Below are positions 24,240-32,825 of a stretch of 44,187 nt of DNA, piece by piece. Each line of letters begins with the position of its first letter. Within the stretch, counting starts at the first letter, position 1. A program made the translations under genes and the position numbers. This stretch comes from Clostridia bacterium (GTDB lineage: Bacteria > Bacillota_A > Clostridia > Christensenellales > Aristaeellaceae), in assembly GCA_025997215.1 (NCBI GenBank), contig BNUH01000020.1, positions 1 to 44,187 of the forward strand, given 5' to 3'. The notes beneath the pieces were generated by a model, which saw only the letters and a program-made list of their open reading frames with translations, searched no databases and had not been told where the DNA came from.

Positions 24240-25484
24240 TTATATAACAGATTCATCAAATAACAAATCCATTAAGGTCATGCCGTCGGCGACGTAGCGG
24301 CCGTAGCGCGCGTTCTCTTCGGTGAACGCCATCGGCTCGCCCGGTTTGCGGCTGTCGTATATTGCAAAAGGCACTGGGTCGGCGTCATGCGCGCCATTCG
24401 ACAGCAATGTCAGGTGATCGCTGAGCAGTAGAATCCTGAACGCCGGGTCGATGGCGGGCAGTTGATCCAGCAACGGACGCACTATCCGCGCGTCGAATCG
24501 GCGCAGCGATTCCAGCTTGGCCTCGACGTCCTGGGCGTGCGCACACTCGTCCGGCGCTTCGACATGGATGCAGCCGAAGTCCGCGCCGTTGTTGAATCCA
24601 TCCAGCAGTGTGGCGACCTTGCCTTCATAATTGGTGTCGATATCCCCCGTCGCTCCGGGCACATCGGGCGCGGGCAAACCGGATAGGCGGGCAATCCCCT
24701 TCATCAATGGCACGGCGGTAACGACGGGACCGGAGTGGCCATACTTCAATTTGAAGTCCGGCAGCGTCATCGCACGGCCTGCCGCCCAGGGCCAGATGCA
24801 GTTCGCGGCGCGCCCACCCCGCGCGGTATTCAGAGGATGCTTGCGCAGTATGTCGAACGATAAGCGCATCAGCGCGGTCAAGTCCGCCGCTCGGTTAGCC
24901 TTTGGCAGATGATCCGCTATGGGCTGGCCGAGTATCATGTGCGGCTCACCCAGTGTGAACGGCGCGTCGGTCGTATCATTCGACGGCGCTAGCACACCGA
25001 TCTGTCGGAATGTCGGCGACGGATGTATGACAAACCCGACACGTTTCGACAGCTCCGCGAATGTCGGGTCGGATTCCAGCGCGCGCACCAACTCCAGCGC
25101 GTCCTCACCCTCGATGCCGCAGCCGTTGTGGGATCGCATCCGCGCCGTGTCGAATGGATTTGACGAATCCGCGTCCGACAGATCCAGCGAGACCAGATTC
25201 ACCCTTAACGCAACCTCGCCCGGGTTCAAATCGACGCCCGCGCCCGCCGCCTCCAGCGCGGCCCGGCCCTTGTACTCGCGCCTGACATCGCTGCCAAATA
25301 TTGTAAGGATAGCGGTGTCACTGCCCGGCGGCACGCCGATAGGCACCGTCCGCGCCGAACCCAACAGCCCGCCGCCGATCGCGGCCATGGCAGGTAAATC
25401 CAGCGTGGCCAGCGGGGTCTTGCCGCCTAAGGCCGCGACGGGCTTATCGGCGCACCCGTCGCAGATTAGTAGAATGTAACGCAT
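24240..25484 (-). CDS. apgM: Archaeal-type 2,3-bisphosphoglycerate-independent phosphoglycerate mutase (ApgM family)
   Basis: Interconverts 3- and 2-phosphoglycerate in glycolysis without a bisphosphoglycerate cofactor; some relatives instead act on phosphonates. The N-terminus ILLICDGCADKPV provides the metal Asp, and PPGSDTAILTIFG carries the serine nucleophile at about residue 56. The inserted domain begins near YKGRAALEAAGAG. Late metal ligands are in EAPDECAHAQD and LLSDHLTLLSNGAHDADPVPF. The ATG at 25484 is the first. It is bracketed by two sugar-isomerase-like genes, suggesting a small central-carbon group on one strand. Gene symbol follows the archaeal family. Confidence 0.85.
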   Translation of the reverse strand: MRYILLICDGCADKPVAALGGKTPLATLDLPAMAAIGGGLLGSARTVPIGVPPGSDTAILTIFGSDVRREYKGRAALEAAGAGVDLNPGEVALRVNLVSLDLSDADSSNPFDTARMRSHNGCGIEGEDALELVRALESDPTFAELSKRVGFVIHPSPTFRQIGVLAPSNDTTDAPFTLGEPHMILGQPIADHLPKANRAADLTALMRLSFDILRKHPLNTARGGRAANCIWPWAAGRAMTLPDFKLKYGHSGPVVTAVPLMKGIARLSGLPAPDVPGATGDIDTNYEGKVATLLDGFNNGADFGCIHVEAPDECAHAQDVEAKLESLRRFDARIVRPLLDQLPAIDPAFRILLLSDHLTLLSNGAHDADPVPFAIYDSRKPGEPMAFTEENARYGRYVADGMTLMDLLFDESVI

Positions 25485-25503
25485 GCTTCACCACCGTCCA
25501 GTA

Positions 25504-26298
25504 TTACGGATCAACACCCATCTTCACCAAGAAATCGAACGCATCGGCCAGCGCCGTTATCGAATCGCCTTGCTCGGCCGCGTTATCCTGCTCGACCATC
25601 GCCCATTGAATCTGCTTGTCGCGGCACGCCTGGATAATCCCCGGCCAGTCCAGGTTGCCCTTGCCGACCGTGCAGATGGCGTTGGAATTCTTGGCTGTGC
25701 CGATCATGTCCTTGAAGTGGATTATATCGGCGGAGCGCGCCCGCAGGTACGTGGCAGGATCGCCACCGCCGCACTGCACCCAGTACGTATCGATCTCAAA
25801 CTGCACGTTGTCGTTACACTGTTCGCGCAGAATTTCGAATGCCAGCCGCCCATCGAACCGCTGGAACTCGTGCGCGTGGTTGTGGTATAGCAGATGCATC
25901 CCGGCGTCCGCAAGTTTGTCGGCCACACCGTTTAGTATACCGCAGAATTCCGTTAGGCTGGACACGCCGCGCTCGTAATACTGCCCCGGCATGCTGCCCA
26001 GCCCTGGGTACCGGCAGTTGTAAATTTGGTGGTTTTGGATGATTTTGTCCAGTTGATCCGTAAGATCATTGAAGGGCACATGCGTGCACTCGATCGTCAG
26101 GCCCGCAGCGTCGCAGCATTCGCGTATGAACCCAGCCGCAATGCCCGGATGCTGGCCGGAGATCTGGACGCCTTTGTACCCGATCGCGGCGACTTCCTTC
26201 ATCGTCTGACGGAATCCTTCGGGGGACTGGCAGCGATCCCGGATCGTGTACAGCTGCGCGCCGAACCGGAACGCCGTGGATAATGATGATTCTTGCAT
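25504..26298 (-). CDS. Sugar phosphate isomerase/epimerase family protein (second TIM barrel)
   Basis: Same superfamily as the gene at 23400 but clearly a different subgroup. It starts FRFGAQLYTIRDRCQSPEGF, typical of the inosose dehydratase/isomerase-like branch, followed by GYKGVQISGQHPG, LLYHNHAHEFQR (metal ligands), VQFEIDTYWVQCGGGDP, DIIHFKDMIG and MVEQDNA. All four expected acidic and His ligands are present. The ATG at 26298 has GGAGGTT before it. It precedes apgM by 19 bp and so begins the leftward group. Substrate unknown. Confidence 0.83.
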   Translation of the reverse strand: MQESSLSTAFRFGAQLYTIRDRCQSPEGFRQTMKEVAAIGYKGVQISGQHPGIAAGFIRECCDAAGLTIECTHVPFNDLTDQLDKIIQNHQIYNCRYPGLGSMPGQYYERGVSSLTEFCGILNGVADKLADAGMHLLYHNHAHEFQRFDGRLAFEILREQCNDNVQFEIDTYWVQCGGGDPATYLRARSADIIHFKDMIGTAKNSNAICTVGKGNLDWPGIIQACRDKQIQWAMVEQDNAAEQGDSITALADAFDFLVKMGVDP

Positions 26299-26400
26299 AA
26301 GGATTAACCTCCTGGCGCGAGATGATTGTCGTTTTGTCGATCATGGAAAGATTCGACAGCCGCGCGGATTCTCCTGCATTAATCGGGTAATCCATACCGT

Positions 26401-26429
26401 TTGCAATAAACGGCGAATCGTGGTATAAT
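26401..26429 (+). promoter_or_regulatory. Promoter of the exported-protein/kduI group
   Basis: TTGCAA (26401-26406), a 17-bp spacer and TATAAT (26424-26429) stand 33 bp before the start of the Cys-rich exported protein, with GGGAGG at 26446-26451 as ribosome site. Confidence 0.75.
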
Positions 26430-26462
26430 TCCTATGCAGTAATATGGGAGGATGTATATTAT

Positions 26463-27686
26463 ATGAAACGTGGGGTTGCACTGATACTGACTTTTATATT
26501 CTTGGCTGGCATGATAGTGGCCGGAGCGCTGGCTTCGACCGTGGAAGGGGCGGATGCGGCAGATTTGGCGGATACGGTAGATTCTGAAACGCCTTGGTAT
26601 GAGGGCGGCGCAACGGCCACCATCGAGGGTATTCCAGAGGATGACACCTCGGACGACGACGAACCGGAACAGGTTATCGGCCTGTATAGGACGAACATCC
26701 TCAAGGCCGAGGCTGGCCAGGGCACAGGCCGCTATACGCTGGCTATTTCGACTGAGACGCCCCTGGATGAGGACGACCCGACCACCGCTGCGATGGCTAT
26801 GCTGGTGCGTCGGCTGATCCAATTGGATGGTTCGCTGGGCGATCCGTCGGACGCGACGCTCTTTGACGACATCGAGGCGACCAAGGGCATCGACGCGTCG
26901 GATGTTTACGCGGTACTAGTAGCAGACAAATCCATCCATATCTACAAGAATGGCGAGCTCGTCGTCAGCGAAGGGCTTAATCCCCACTTCACCAAGATAA
27001 CGTATACGCACAACCGGCAGTTCAATCCGGCGCTGCGCTATACCCGCGCCAACGGCAAGACGGCGCTATTCGGGTTCACGCAGGGCAGCGTGATCCTGTT
27101 CACGGGCGAATACGTGAACCTGACCGTCGATTATGCGATGAAGGATCTGCCAATCGCGCTGGGCGCGGGTTGTTATATAGAAGAATTCCATGTGAATTCG
27201 CGGATACTCATCCACAACAGCGGCCTGATCGAGGACAGCGACTACCCGCCCGAAGGCATCGACATGATCGGCATCGCGGTCGACGAGGACGAAAACCCGA
27301 TATTAATCGACAGCGGCATGTGGTCCACCGGCCCGCGTCGGGTGCGCGGCAGGCTGTGCAAGGTCTGCGGCGTAGAATACAACGGCACGATCGAAAGCCA
27401 ATACGAACTGCACCTGATCCACGTGTGCCAAGCCCCCGACTGCAAGTATGGCGGCCATTGGGCCAGCTGCGCGAAAGAGGGCAGCAAGTATGACCCGGCG
27501 CTGCACGGCCCTGCGCCATGGTGTCCGTATGTGTCGTGTGCGGTCTGTTCGGATATCCGCTGCGCATTATGTCAGCGCGATTACGCGACGGGTACGGATT
27601 GGAGGGCGCTGTACTTCGGCACCAGCCATGAGCCTACGGTTATCACCACCGATTACATTTACAGTGCGCCAGCGCTGGATCCCTGA
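26463..27686 (+). CDS. Unrecognised exported protein with Cys-rich C-terminal region
   Basis: I know no family for this. A signal peptide is clear (MKRGVALILTFIFLAGMIVAGALA, cleavage likely after ALA near residue 24). An acidic, low-complexity stretch (about 28-70) follows, then a folded middle with strand-rich text such as VYAVLVADKSIHIYKNGELVV and ITYTHNRQFNPALRY. From about residue 299 there are ten or so Cys in paired spacing (CKVC, CQAPDC, CAVC, CALC) with His residues between (LHLIHVC), looking like zinc knuckles or disulphide clusters. Metal-binding Cys in an exported protein would be unusual. The next gene is also exported and 13 bp away. It is likely to act at the cell surface. Confidence 0.65.
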   Translation: MKRGVALILTFIFLAGMIVAGALASTVEGADAADLADTVDSETPWYEGGATATIEGIPEDDTSDDDEPEQVIGLYRTNILKAEAGQGTGRYTLAISTETPLDEDDPTTAAMAMLVRRLIQLDGSLGDPSDATLFDDIEATKGIDASDVYAVLVADKSIHIYKNGELVVSEGLNPHFTKITYTHNRQFNPALRYTRANGKTALFGFTQGSVILFTGEYVNLTVDYAMKDLPIALGAGCYIEEFHVNSRILIHNSGLIEDSDYPPEGIDMIGIAVDEDENPILIDSGMWSTGPRRVRGRLCKVCGVEYNGTIESQYELHLIHVCQAPDCKYGGHWASCAKEGSKYDPALHGPAPWCPYVSCAVCSDIRCALCQRDYATGTDWRALYFGTSHEPTVITTDYIYSAPALDP

Positions 27687-27699
27687 CGAGTGAACGGTT

Positions 27700-28755
27700 A
27701 TGATTAATGATGATAAGGTCAGGAAGAAGGGATCGGTTAATACAAAAGCTAACACAATACGACGTATAGTTGTAATAGCGCTGATGCTGGCGCTTATAAC
27801 ACAACAGGCGTTTGCGGCCATAGCTGTGTATGCGCCGACGGTTCGGGTGGCCGGACAGGTGTGGGAATTGAAGGCCAAAGGTTCGAACGTCAAAGAGTGG
27901 ACCGTGCGGTTTGATTATAAAACATACACCGTTGCAGGTTCAAAACTATCGCTGCCTCTGACCATGCCCCGGCGGAACGTCGATCCGGAGACGGCTGAAG
28001 ACTGGGATTCTCCCACTATACCGCTGGAGATCGAGGCTACGCTGGCCAACGGCAAGAAGGAATTGATCACGCGCGGCATCACGTACGGCACCGCGCGCGA
28101 GGCGTTGATCGCTGACTGGATCGCCTCGATCCAACTGGATGATGGTACGCAGCGCAAGTCGGGCACGCTCACATCGCCCGGCCAGTGCAAGCGTTACCTG
28201 ATCAACGCGTTCGCGGACGTATCTGCGGCGTATGAGTTGGCCGAACACCCAGGGATTACGCTGTACATGCCCGAACGACCCAACGATGAGAAGAGCGGGC
28301 GGGTTCAAGGCGCGGCGTGGATACTGCCGCTGCTGGGCACGGGCAATCCATTCGTGGAAATTGCCAGCTACGATTTCAGCCAGGACAGAACCTCGCGCGA
28401 AAATAAGCAGGCGGCGCGCGCGTTCTTGGAATCCGTGCAGCCCGGCGACGTGGTCCAGTTGATGGCGATATATAACAACGGCGCTCGCGGTACACATACG
28501 CTGCTGATCACAGCGCCGTACGACCCGATGAAGGATATGTTGTATTGGTCCGACAGCAATTTCCGCAACAAGATGATCGATGGGGTTCGCTACGGCACGG
28601 TCATGGCCTATCAGTCGCGGACGGTGGAGGCCTTTGTCGAATGGCTTGTGAATCCAGCGTGCGCCGCGACCATATACCGCCTGGTAGATGGGATTCAGCT
28701 GCGCGAATCGCTTAGTGATCCGCAATTACAATTATACGAGGAGGAATCCAAATGA
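27700..28755 (+). CDS. Unrecognised exported protein, possible papain-like (NlpC/P60 or CHAP-like) hydrolase
   Basis: A membrane signal lies at about residues 22-40 ([20 protein letters not shown]), with AFA-A as a likely cleavage site. An Ig-like or beta segment follows ([22 protein letters not shown]). Then comes a possible catalytic layout: Cys163 at the start of a helix ([11 protein letters not shown]), [12 protein letters not shown] as the first strand of a barrel, His266 at the start of a strand ([11 protein letters not shown]), and a polar DSNF near 285. This Cys-helix, His-strand order is that of NlpC/P60 and CHAP peptidoglycan hydrolases, although no recognised signature is complete. 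It is the second of two exported proteins and overlaps kduI by four bases (ATGA). The enzyme call is tentative. Confidence 0.55.
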   Translation: MINDDKVRKKGSVNTKANTIRRIVVIALMLALITQQAFAAIAVYAPTVRVAGQVWELKAKGSNVKEWTVRFDYKTYTVAGSKLSLPLTMPRRNVDPETAEDWDSPTIPLEIEATLANGKKELITRGITYGTAREALIADWIASIQLDDGTQRKSGTLTSPGQCKRYLINAFADVSAAYELAEHPGITLYMPERPNDEKSGRVQGAAWILPLLGTGNPFVEIASYDFSQDRTSRENKQAARAFLESVQPGDVVQLMAIYNNGARGTHTLLITAPYDPMKDMLYWSDSNFRNKMIDGVRYGTVMAYQSRTVEAFVEWLVNPACAATIYRLVDGIQLRESLSDPQLQLYEEESK

Positions 28756-29588
28756 GGCTTTCGGTCAGAAAACCCAGTCATCCCGAGGACGCCAAGCATT
28801 ACACGACCGCGCGGCTGCGCGAGGAGTACGTGATCGAGACCATCTTCGAGGCGGATGAGGCGGTGCTGGTTTACAGCCACTTCGACAGGATCATCGCGGG
28901 CGGCATCATGCCCGTCGAAAAATCCGTGGAGCTTACGGGTTCAAAGGAACTGGCGGCATCATACTTCCTTGAACGCCGCGAGTTGGGCGTTATCAACGTT
29001 GGCGGGCCGGGCATCATAACGGTTGACGGCACGGTGTGCAAGATGGCCGCACGCGACGGACTGTATGTCGGCATGGGTTCAAAGGAACTGGCGTTCGCAA
29101 GCGTAGACCGCTTGAATCCCGCGAAATTCTACATCAACAGCTGCCCGGCGCATAAGACTTACCCAACTATAAAGATTAATATGTCCCAGGCAAATCCGAG
29201 GCCGCTGGGCGCTGCCGAAACCTGCAACAAACGCACTATATACCAATATTTGCATCCGTCAGTTATGCAGACTTGCCAACTATGCATGGGTTTGACCGAA
29301 CTAGAATCGGGTGGCAACTGGAATTCCATGCCTTGCCACACCCATGAACGGCGTATGGAGGTCTACTTCTACTTCGACGTGAAGCCGGGCCAGGCGATAT
29401 TCCATATGATGGGCGAGCCGGATGAGACGCGGCACGTCGTGCTGCACAACGAACAGGCGGTGATCTCGCCGTCGTGGTCGATCCACACGGGCGTGGGCAC
29501 ATCCAATTACGCATTCATCTGGGGCATGTGCGGCGAGAATCAGGATTTTGACGACATGGATTTGATAAAGACGCTGGATATTAAGTAA
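28752..29588 (+). CDS. kduI: 5-dehydro-4-deoxy-D-glucuronate isomerase (KduI)
   Basis: Converts 4-deoxy-5-ketouronate to 3-deoxy-D-glycero-2,5-hexodiulosonate in pectin and uronate breakdown. The cupin fold protein has the zinc ligands in [17 protein letters not shown] (His, His, Glu) and [19 protein letters not shown] (His), plus [11 protein letters not shown] and the [10 protein letters not shown] strand near the start. The length of 278 aa matches the family. The ATG at 28752 uses a GAGGAGG site inside the preceding gene and overlaps its stop (ATGA), so translation is coupled to two exported proteins. KduD, KdgK and KdgA are not adjacent, which is unusual, because kduI and kduD commonly sit together. 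Confidence 0.95.
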   Translation: MRLSVRKPSHPEDAKHYTTARLREEYVIETIFEADEAVLVYSHFDRIIAGGIMPVEKSVELTGSKELAASYFLERRELGVINVGGPGIITVDGTVCKMAARDGLYVGMGSKELAFASVDRLNPAKFYINSCPAHKTYPTIKINMSQANPRPLGAAETCNKRTIYQYLHPSVMQTCQLCMGLTELESGGNWNSMPCHTHERRMEVYFYFDVKPGQAIFHMMGEPDETRHVVLHNEQAVISPSWSIHTGVGTSNYAFIWGMCGENQDFDDMDLIKTLDIK

Positions 29589-29629
29589 CTATTTTCAGTC
29601 ATATACCTCACTATCCCGCTAGTACATTA

Positions 29630-29655
29630 TACGGACACGGCCAGCCGTGTCCGTA
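29630..29655 (+). terminator. Hairpin after kduI
   Basis: TACGGACACGG (29630-29640) and CCGTGTCCGTA (29645-29655) make a perfect 11-bp stem with a CCAG loop. Few U follow, so it may be a moderate terminator separating kduI from the next gene. Confidence 0.6.
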
Positions 29656-29699
29656 GCTGCAATTTCTATATGTACGCATAAGGATAGGAGGCAAACCTC

Positions 29700-30650
29700 A
29701 TGACCCATAACCTTTTCACCGTCCGTCAGCCATCGGCCGCGCTCAATGAACCGCTGGAGATCGTCAGGCCCGCCGCCCAGATCAGGCAGCCCGCCACGCC
29801 GAAGGCTTCCCGACCAGCTAAGACCGCCGCACCACGCTCGCCGTTGACTCTGCTGGCGTTCGCGCCCAAGCTGCCGAAGCGTGCGCCAAAATCCGTTAAG
29901 GTTCAGAATGTTCAGAAGATTCAGGCGAAATCCGCGCCGGAGCAACGCACTGTCTATTCATCTACTACTCAAACCAGCCAGACCAGCCAAACCTTAAACG
30001 CCGCGCCTATCATCAAGAGTGTGGCATCGGCCGTGCCTGACGCGCCGATTATGTCGAAACCCATCGAAATGCGCAACACGGCCAACGTTTCGCGCACGAC
30101 ATCCTCGCGTTCACGAATAATCGCTATGTCGGGGCTGTGCCTGCTGTTGGTGATCAGCGGCGCTTGGGCCGCCATCAGCCGCCCGTCGACGAATGTCGTC
30201 GGCTTGCCAGTCACGATTCGCCAGCCATTGACAGCGCAAGTCACGGCCGCGCCTGTTGCCACTCCAACGCCAGGCGGCGAAGGCGAGACAACGCTGACCA
30301 CGCTTAATTCATTCATAACGTATAAGCAGCAGATGGACGCCGCCAGGGATCAATCCATCGCGATGCTCGACGCGCTGATCGCCGACGTGAACGCCGACGC
30401 CACCACCCTCGAACAGGCGCGCGGTGAGAAACTCGCGCTGGCCAAATCCATCGCGACGGAGGCCACGCTGCAAGGGTTGATGTCGGCGCGCGGATTCGGC
30501 GATTCATATATCACCGTCAGACCCGGCTCGGTCAACGTGGTCGTCAAGCAGGAGAAGCTGACCAGCCAGCAGATGGCCAGCATTCTGGAGATGGTTACGG
30601 CTGAAACGGGTGAATCACCGGACAGTGTAAAGATCATACTAACTAAATAG
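29700..30650 (+). CDS. spoIIIAH: SpoIIIAH-like protein
   Basis: SpoIIIAH in the mother cell pairs with SpoIIQ of the forespore to form a channel during sporulation. Here a long Pro/Ala/Lys-rich N-terminal region (about 1-135) precedes one membrane helix (about 140-160, IIAMSGLCLLLVISGAWAAI). The C-terminal domain matches the family: a helix with ARDQSIAMLDALI and ALAKSIATEATLQGLMSARGF, then YITVRPGSVNVVVKQEKLTSQQMASILEMV and the end SVKIILTK, a ring-forming YscJ-like fold. The ATG at 29700 has AGGAGG. The extended N-terminus is much longer than usual. spoIIIAA to AG, which normally precede it, are absent, but the downstream order (asp23, nusB and on) is as in spore formers. Confidence 0.75.
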   Translation: MTHNLFTVRQPSAALNEPLEIVRPAAQIRQPATPKASRPAKTAAPRSPLTLLAFAPKLPKRAPKSVKVQNVQKIQAKSAPEQRTVYSSTTQTSQTSQTLNAAPIIKSVASAVPDAPIMSKPIEMRNTANVSRTTSSRSRIIAMSGLCLLLVISGAWAAISRPSTNVVGLPVTIRQPLTAQVTAAPVATPTPGGEGETTLTTLNSFITYKQQMDAARDQSIAMLDALIADVNADATTLEQARGEKLALAKSIATEATLQGLMSARGFGDSYITVRPGSVNVVVKQEKLTSQQMASILEMVTAETGESPDSVKIILTK

Positions 30651-30699
30651 AAGATAGATATCTGTCGAAATTCCGGTTACACACATGTCCAGAATACAT

Positions 30700-30728
30700 T
30701 TGTAAATCAATGGGCAATCTGGTATACT
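30700..30728 (+). promoter_or_regulatory. Promoter of the asp23-amaP-nusB run
   Basis: TTGTAA (30700-30705), a 17-bp spacer and TATACT (30723-30728) lie before an AGGGGG site and the asp23 start. Confidence 0.65.
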
Positions 30729-30761
30729 AAGGTAATACGACAGAACTAGGGGGATTAACAT

Positions 30762-31535
30762 ATGGCTAACGAGAATTTGCCCGCGCATGTTGCCACCAGC
30801 ATGACGGAGATCGGCTCCATAACCTACGCGAGCGAGGTGGTCGCGATCATCGCGGGCATGGCCGCCGCCGAGATAGACGGCGTAGCCGCGATGGGCACGG
30901 CTTCCTCGATCGCCGATCTGCTTGGACGCAAGCAGAAGCCCGTCACCCGCGGCGTTAAGGTCGAGGTCGGCTCGGAGGAGGCCTCGGTCGATCTGGTATT
31001 CACGGTCGAGTACGGCAAGCCCATCCAGAAAGTCTGCCGGGATGTGCAGGAGGCCGTACGCAAATCCATCGAGACGATGACCGGACTTCACGTGGTGAAA
31101 GTGGACGTGCACGTGCTGGCCGTCAGCTTCGAGAAGGAGACCCAGCTTAGCCAGGATATGGCCCAGGCCGCCAGCGTCGCACTGCCCAGCGAACCCGCGC
31201 GCGGTACAACGATCGGCCAGGTGGTGCGCTCGCGTCCCATCCTCGGCAAGGAATCGGTCGATCCAATACCTGCCACCGCCGAGGATGTCGACCTGCCTTC
31301 CGCGGAATTCGAGCCGCCGCTGTCGGTGTCGGAAAACCCCGAGGAACCCAGCGAATCGCCCGACGAACTTGCCCCTAGCGAATCGGAGGACAATATCGAC
31401 ATCGATGTCGAAATAGTGGATGTTGAGATTAATGAAGAGGATAAAATCCCCGACGCAAAGATTGTCGGATCCCACCTGGACGGCTCCCAAACCGACGACG
31501 AGGCAGAGGCCATTTTAGCGGATGGCACGCTGTGA
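30762..31535 (+). CDS. Asp23/Gls24 family envelope stress protein with long acidic tail
   Basis: Membrane-associated protein recruited by AmaP and linked to cell-wall homeostasis in Gram-positives. Residues about 15-125 carry the family core: GSITYASEVVAIIAGMAAAEIDGVAAMG, then KGVKVEVG-like text (RGVKVEVGSEEASVDLVFTVEYGKPIQKVCRDVQEAVRKSIE) and LHVVKVDVHVLAV. The family core is about 110-130 aa, but this product is 257 aa because of an extended C-terminal part rich in Glu, Asp, Pro and Ser with no clear fold. The partner AmaP just downstream has a comparable tail. A ribosome site AGGGGG precedes the ATG at 30762. Confidence 0.88.
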   Translation: MANENLPAHVATSMTEIGSITYASEVVAIIAGMAAAEIDGVAAMGTASSIADLLGRKQKPVTRGVKVEVGSEEASVDLVFTVEYGKPIQKVCRDVQEAVRKSIETMTGLHVVKVDVHVLAVSFEKETQLSQDMAQAASVALPSEPARGTTIGQVVRSRPILGKESVDPIPATAEDVDLPSAEFEPPLSVSENPEEPSESPDELAPSESEDNIDIDVEIVDVEINEEDKIPDAKIVGSHLDGSQTDDEAEAILADGTL

Positions 31536-31582
31536 GTTGCTGAAATTTGCGGAGTTGCTTGACTAAAGTTTAAGGAGGATTC

Positions 31583-32599
31583 ATGAGAATTCGTTGGTAT
31601 GACCGAGTATTGATCGCGCTCAGCGGACTTATTCTGCTAGCGCTGGGGCTGCTGCTAATCATGACCGGACTGCATGCGCCAAAGCCGGTGTATGACTTCG
31701 GCATCAAGCTGGCCCAGGCATTCATGGGGCTATCGGTGGTGCATGCGATCCGCGAGGGCGTGTGGTTCGCGCTGGCCGCACTGCTGGTCGGCGGGCTGCT
31801 GCTGGCGTTGTGGGGCATCCGCCAATGGATCAGCCTGATCCCGAAGCGGCAGAAGGAGCAATTCTTTGCCGCAACCCAGATCGATCGCGGTACGCTCACC
31901 ATAGCCCGGCCCGCGCTGGAGCACCTCGTCCAAAAGTGTGTCGCCGAACACCCGGAAATGACCGTCAGCAAGACCACGATCACCAGCGATGCTGACAAGG
32001 CGACCATCCGTCTGCGCGCCACCATGCGTTCAGGCGTCTCGATGCCCAAGGTGACCGCCGCGCTGCAGAAGGAAATCATAGCTTACCTATCTGAATGCGC
32101 GGGAATAGCGGTATCCAGCGTGCAGGTGATCGTGGACGATACCACGCCGCCACTGATGCTGCCCGAATCCGTGCCGATAGTTACCACCCAAAAGGCATTG
32201 CCGGGATCCGCATCCGCTCCTGAAAAGCCGCAAGAAATCCGTGAAAATCATTATGAAATCAAAACCGAACGGACACCTGAACCGGAGCTTCCGCGTGAAC
32301 CTGAATCCAAACCCGAAATCATATCCGAACCCGACCTCGAACCCGATGCTATACCGATCCCGCTGGGCTCCATCGTGGATGATCAGCCCGCCGTACCCGT
32401 CTTGGCATCGATCGCGTTCCCGGATGAGGATGTGCTCGACCCGATGTTCAGCATGAACAGTAGGATCGATTATAATTCAATAAACAAAGAGAACTCCGAC
32501 GGCGAACCCGTTGATATCGGGAATGCTGTCGTAGATGCCGAAGTTATTGAGGCCGCCGAGCTTGCTGAAGGGGGCGACGTGAATGCCGTCGGATCGTGA
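31583..32599 (+). CDS. amaP: AmaP-like membrane anchor of Asp23, extended acidic tail
   Basis: Anchors Asp23 to the membrane. Two N-terminal membrane helices (about 9-28 and 60-79) frame a short loop with the family text, followed by a soluble alkaline-shock-like domain (about 95-190; FFAATQIDRGTLTIARPALEHLVQ and ATIRLRATMRSGVSMPKVTAALQKEI). The family is usually about 180-200 aa. The extra ~145 residues are a Pro/Glu-rich repeat-like stretch (PEPELPREPESKPE and similar) and an acidic end. The ATG at 31583 has AAGGAGG. It overlaps the DUF2273 gene by 17 bases. The matching tails on Asp23 and AmaP look like a lineage-specific addition. Confidence 0.85.
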   Translation: MRIRWYDRVLIALSGLILLALGLLLIMTGLHAPKPVYDFGIKLAQAFMGLSVVHAIREGVWFALAALLVGGLLLALWGIRQWISLIPKRQKEQFFAATQIDRGTLTIARPALEHLVQKCVAEHPEMTVSKTTITSDADKATIRLRATMRSGVSMPKVTAALQKEIIAYLSECAGIAVSSVQVIVDDTTPPLMLPESVPIVTTQKALPGSASAPEKPQEIRENHYEIKTERTPEPELPREPESKPEIISEPDLEPDAIPIPLGSIVDDQPAVPVLASIAFPDEDVLDPMFSMNSRIDYNSINKENSDGEPVDIGNAVVDAEVIEAAELAEGGDVNAVGS

Positions 32600-32825
32600 T
32601 CAGGGCGGATTCTGGCAGAATATGTTCAAGCCTGGCACGGCGGCCTGCGCGCTGCTGTGCGGATTGTTGGGCGTGGCAGTCGCCGTCAGTTTCCTTAGTA
32701 TCGGATTCTGGAAAACGCTGCTGATCGTGGCGTGCTTCGTCGCCGGATGGATTATCGGACGCTCGAAAGCGCTGCGCGGATGGCTCAGCGACAAATGGGA
32801 ACGCCTGACCCACCGTGATTCATAA
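32583..32825 (+). CDS. Small membrane protein, DUF2273 family
   Basis: 80 aa with two hydrophobic segments (AACALLCGLLGVAVAVSFLSIG and LLIVACFVAGWIIGRSKAL) and a basic cytoplasmic end, the plan of DUF2273 proteins encoded with Asp23 and AmaP. It starts within the end of amaP with an AAGGGGG site and ends in TAATG shared with the nusB start. Probably part of the same membrane complex. Confidence 0.85.
   Translation: MPSDRDQGGFWQNMFKPGTAACALLCGLLGVAVAVSFLSIGFWKTLLIVACFVAGWIIGRSKALRGWLSDKWERLTHRDS

Noticed and set aside
27946..28725. Leftward 259-codon frame opposite the exported hydrolase-like gene
   Set aside because: Shadow frame; no domain, no promoter or ribosome site.
29631..29654. Attachment site or origin at the palindrome after kduI
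   Set aside because: A lone perfect hairpin after a stop is more simply a terminator; there is no integrase or replication gene nearby.
30639..31490. Leftward 283-codon frame opposite asp23
   Set aside because: His/Asp/Gly-rich antisense artefact of the acidic tail codons.
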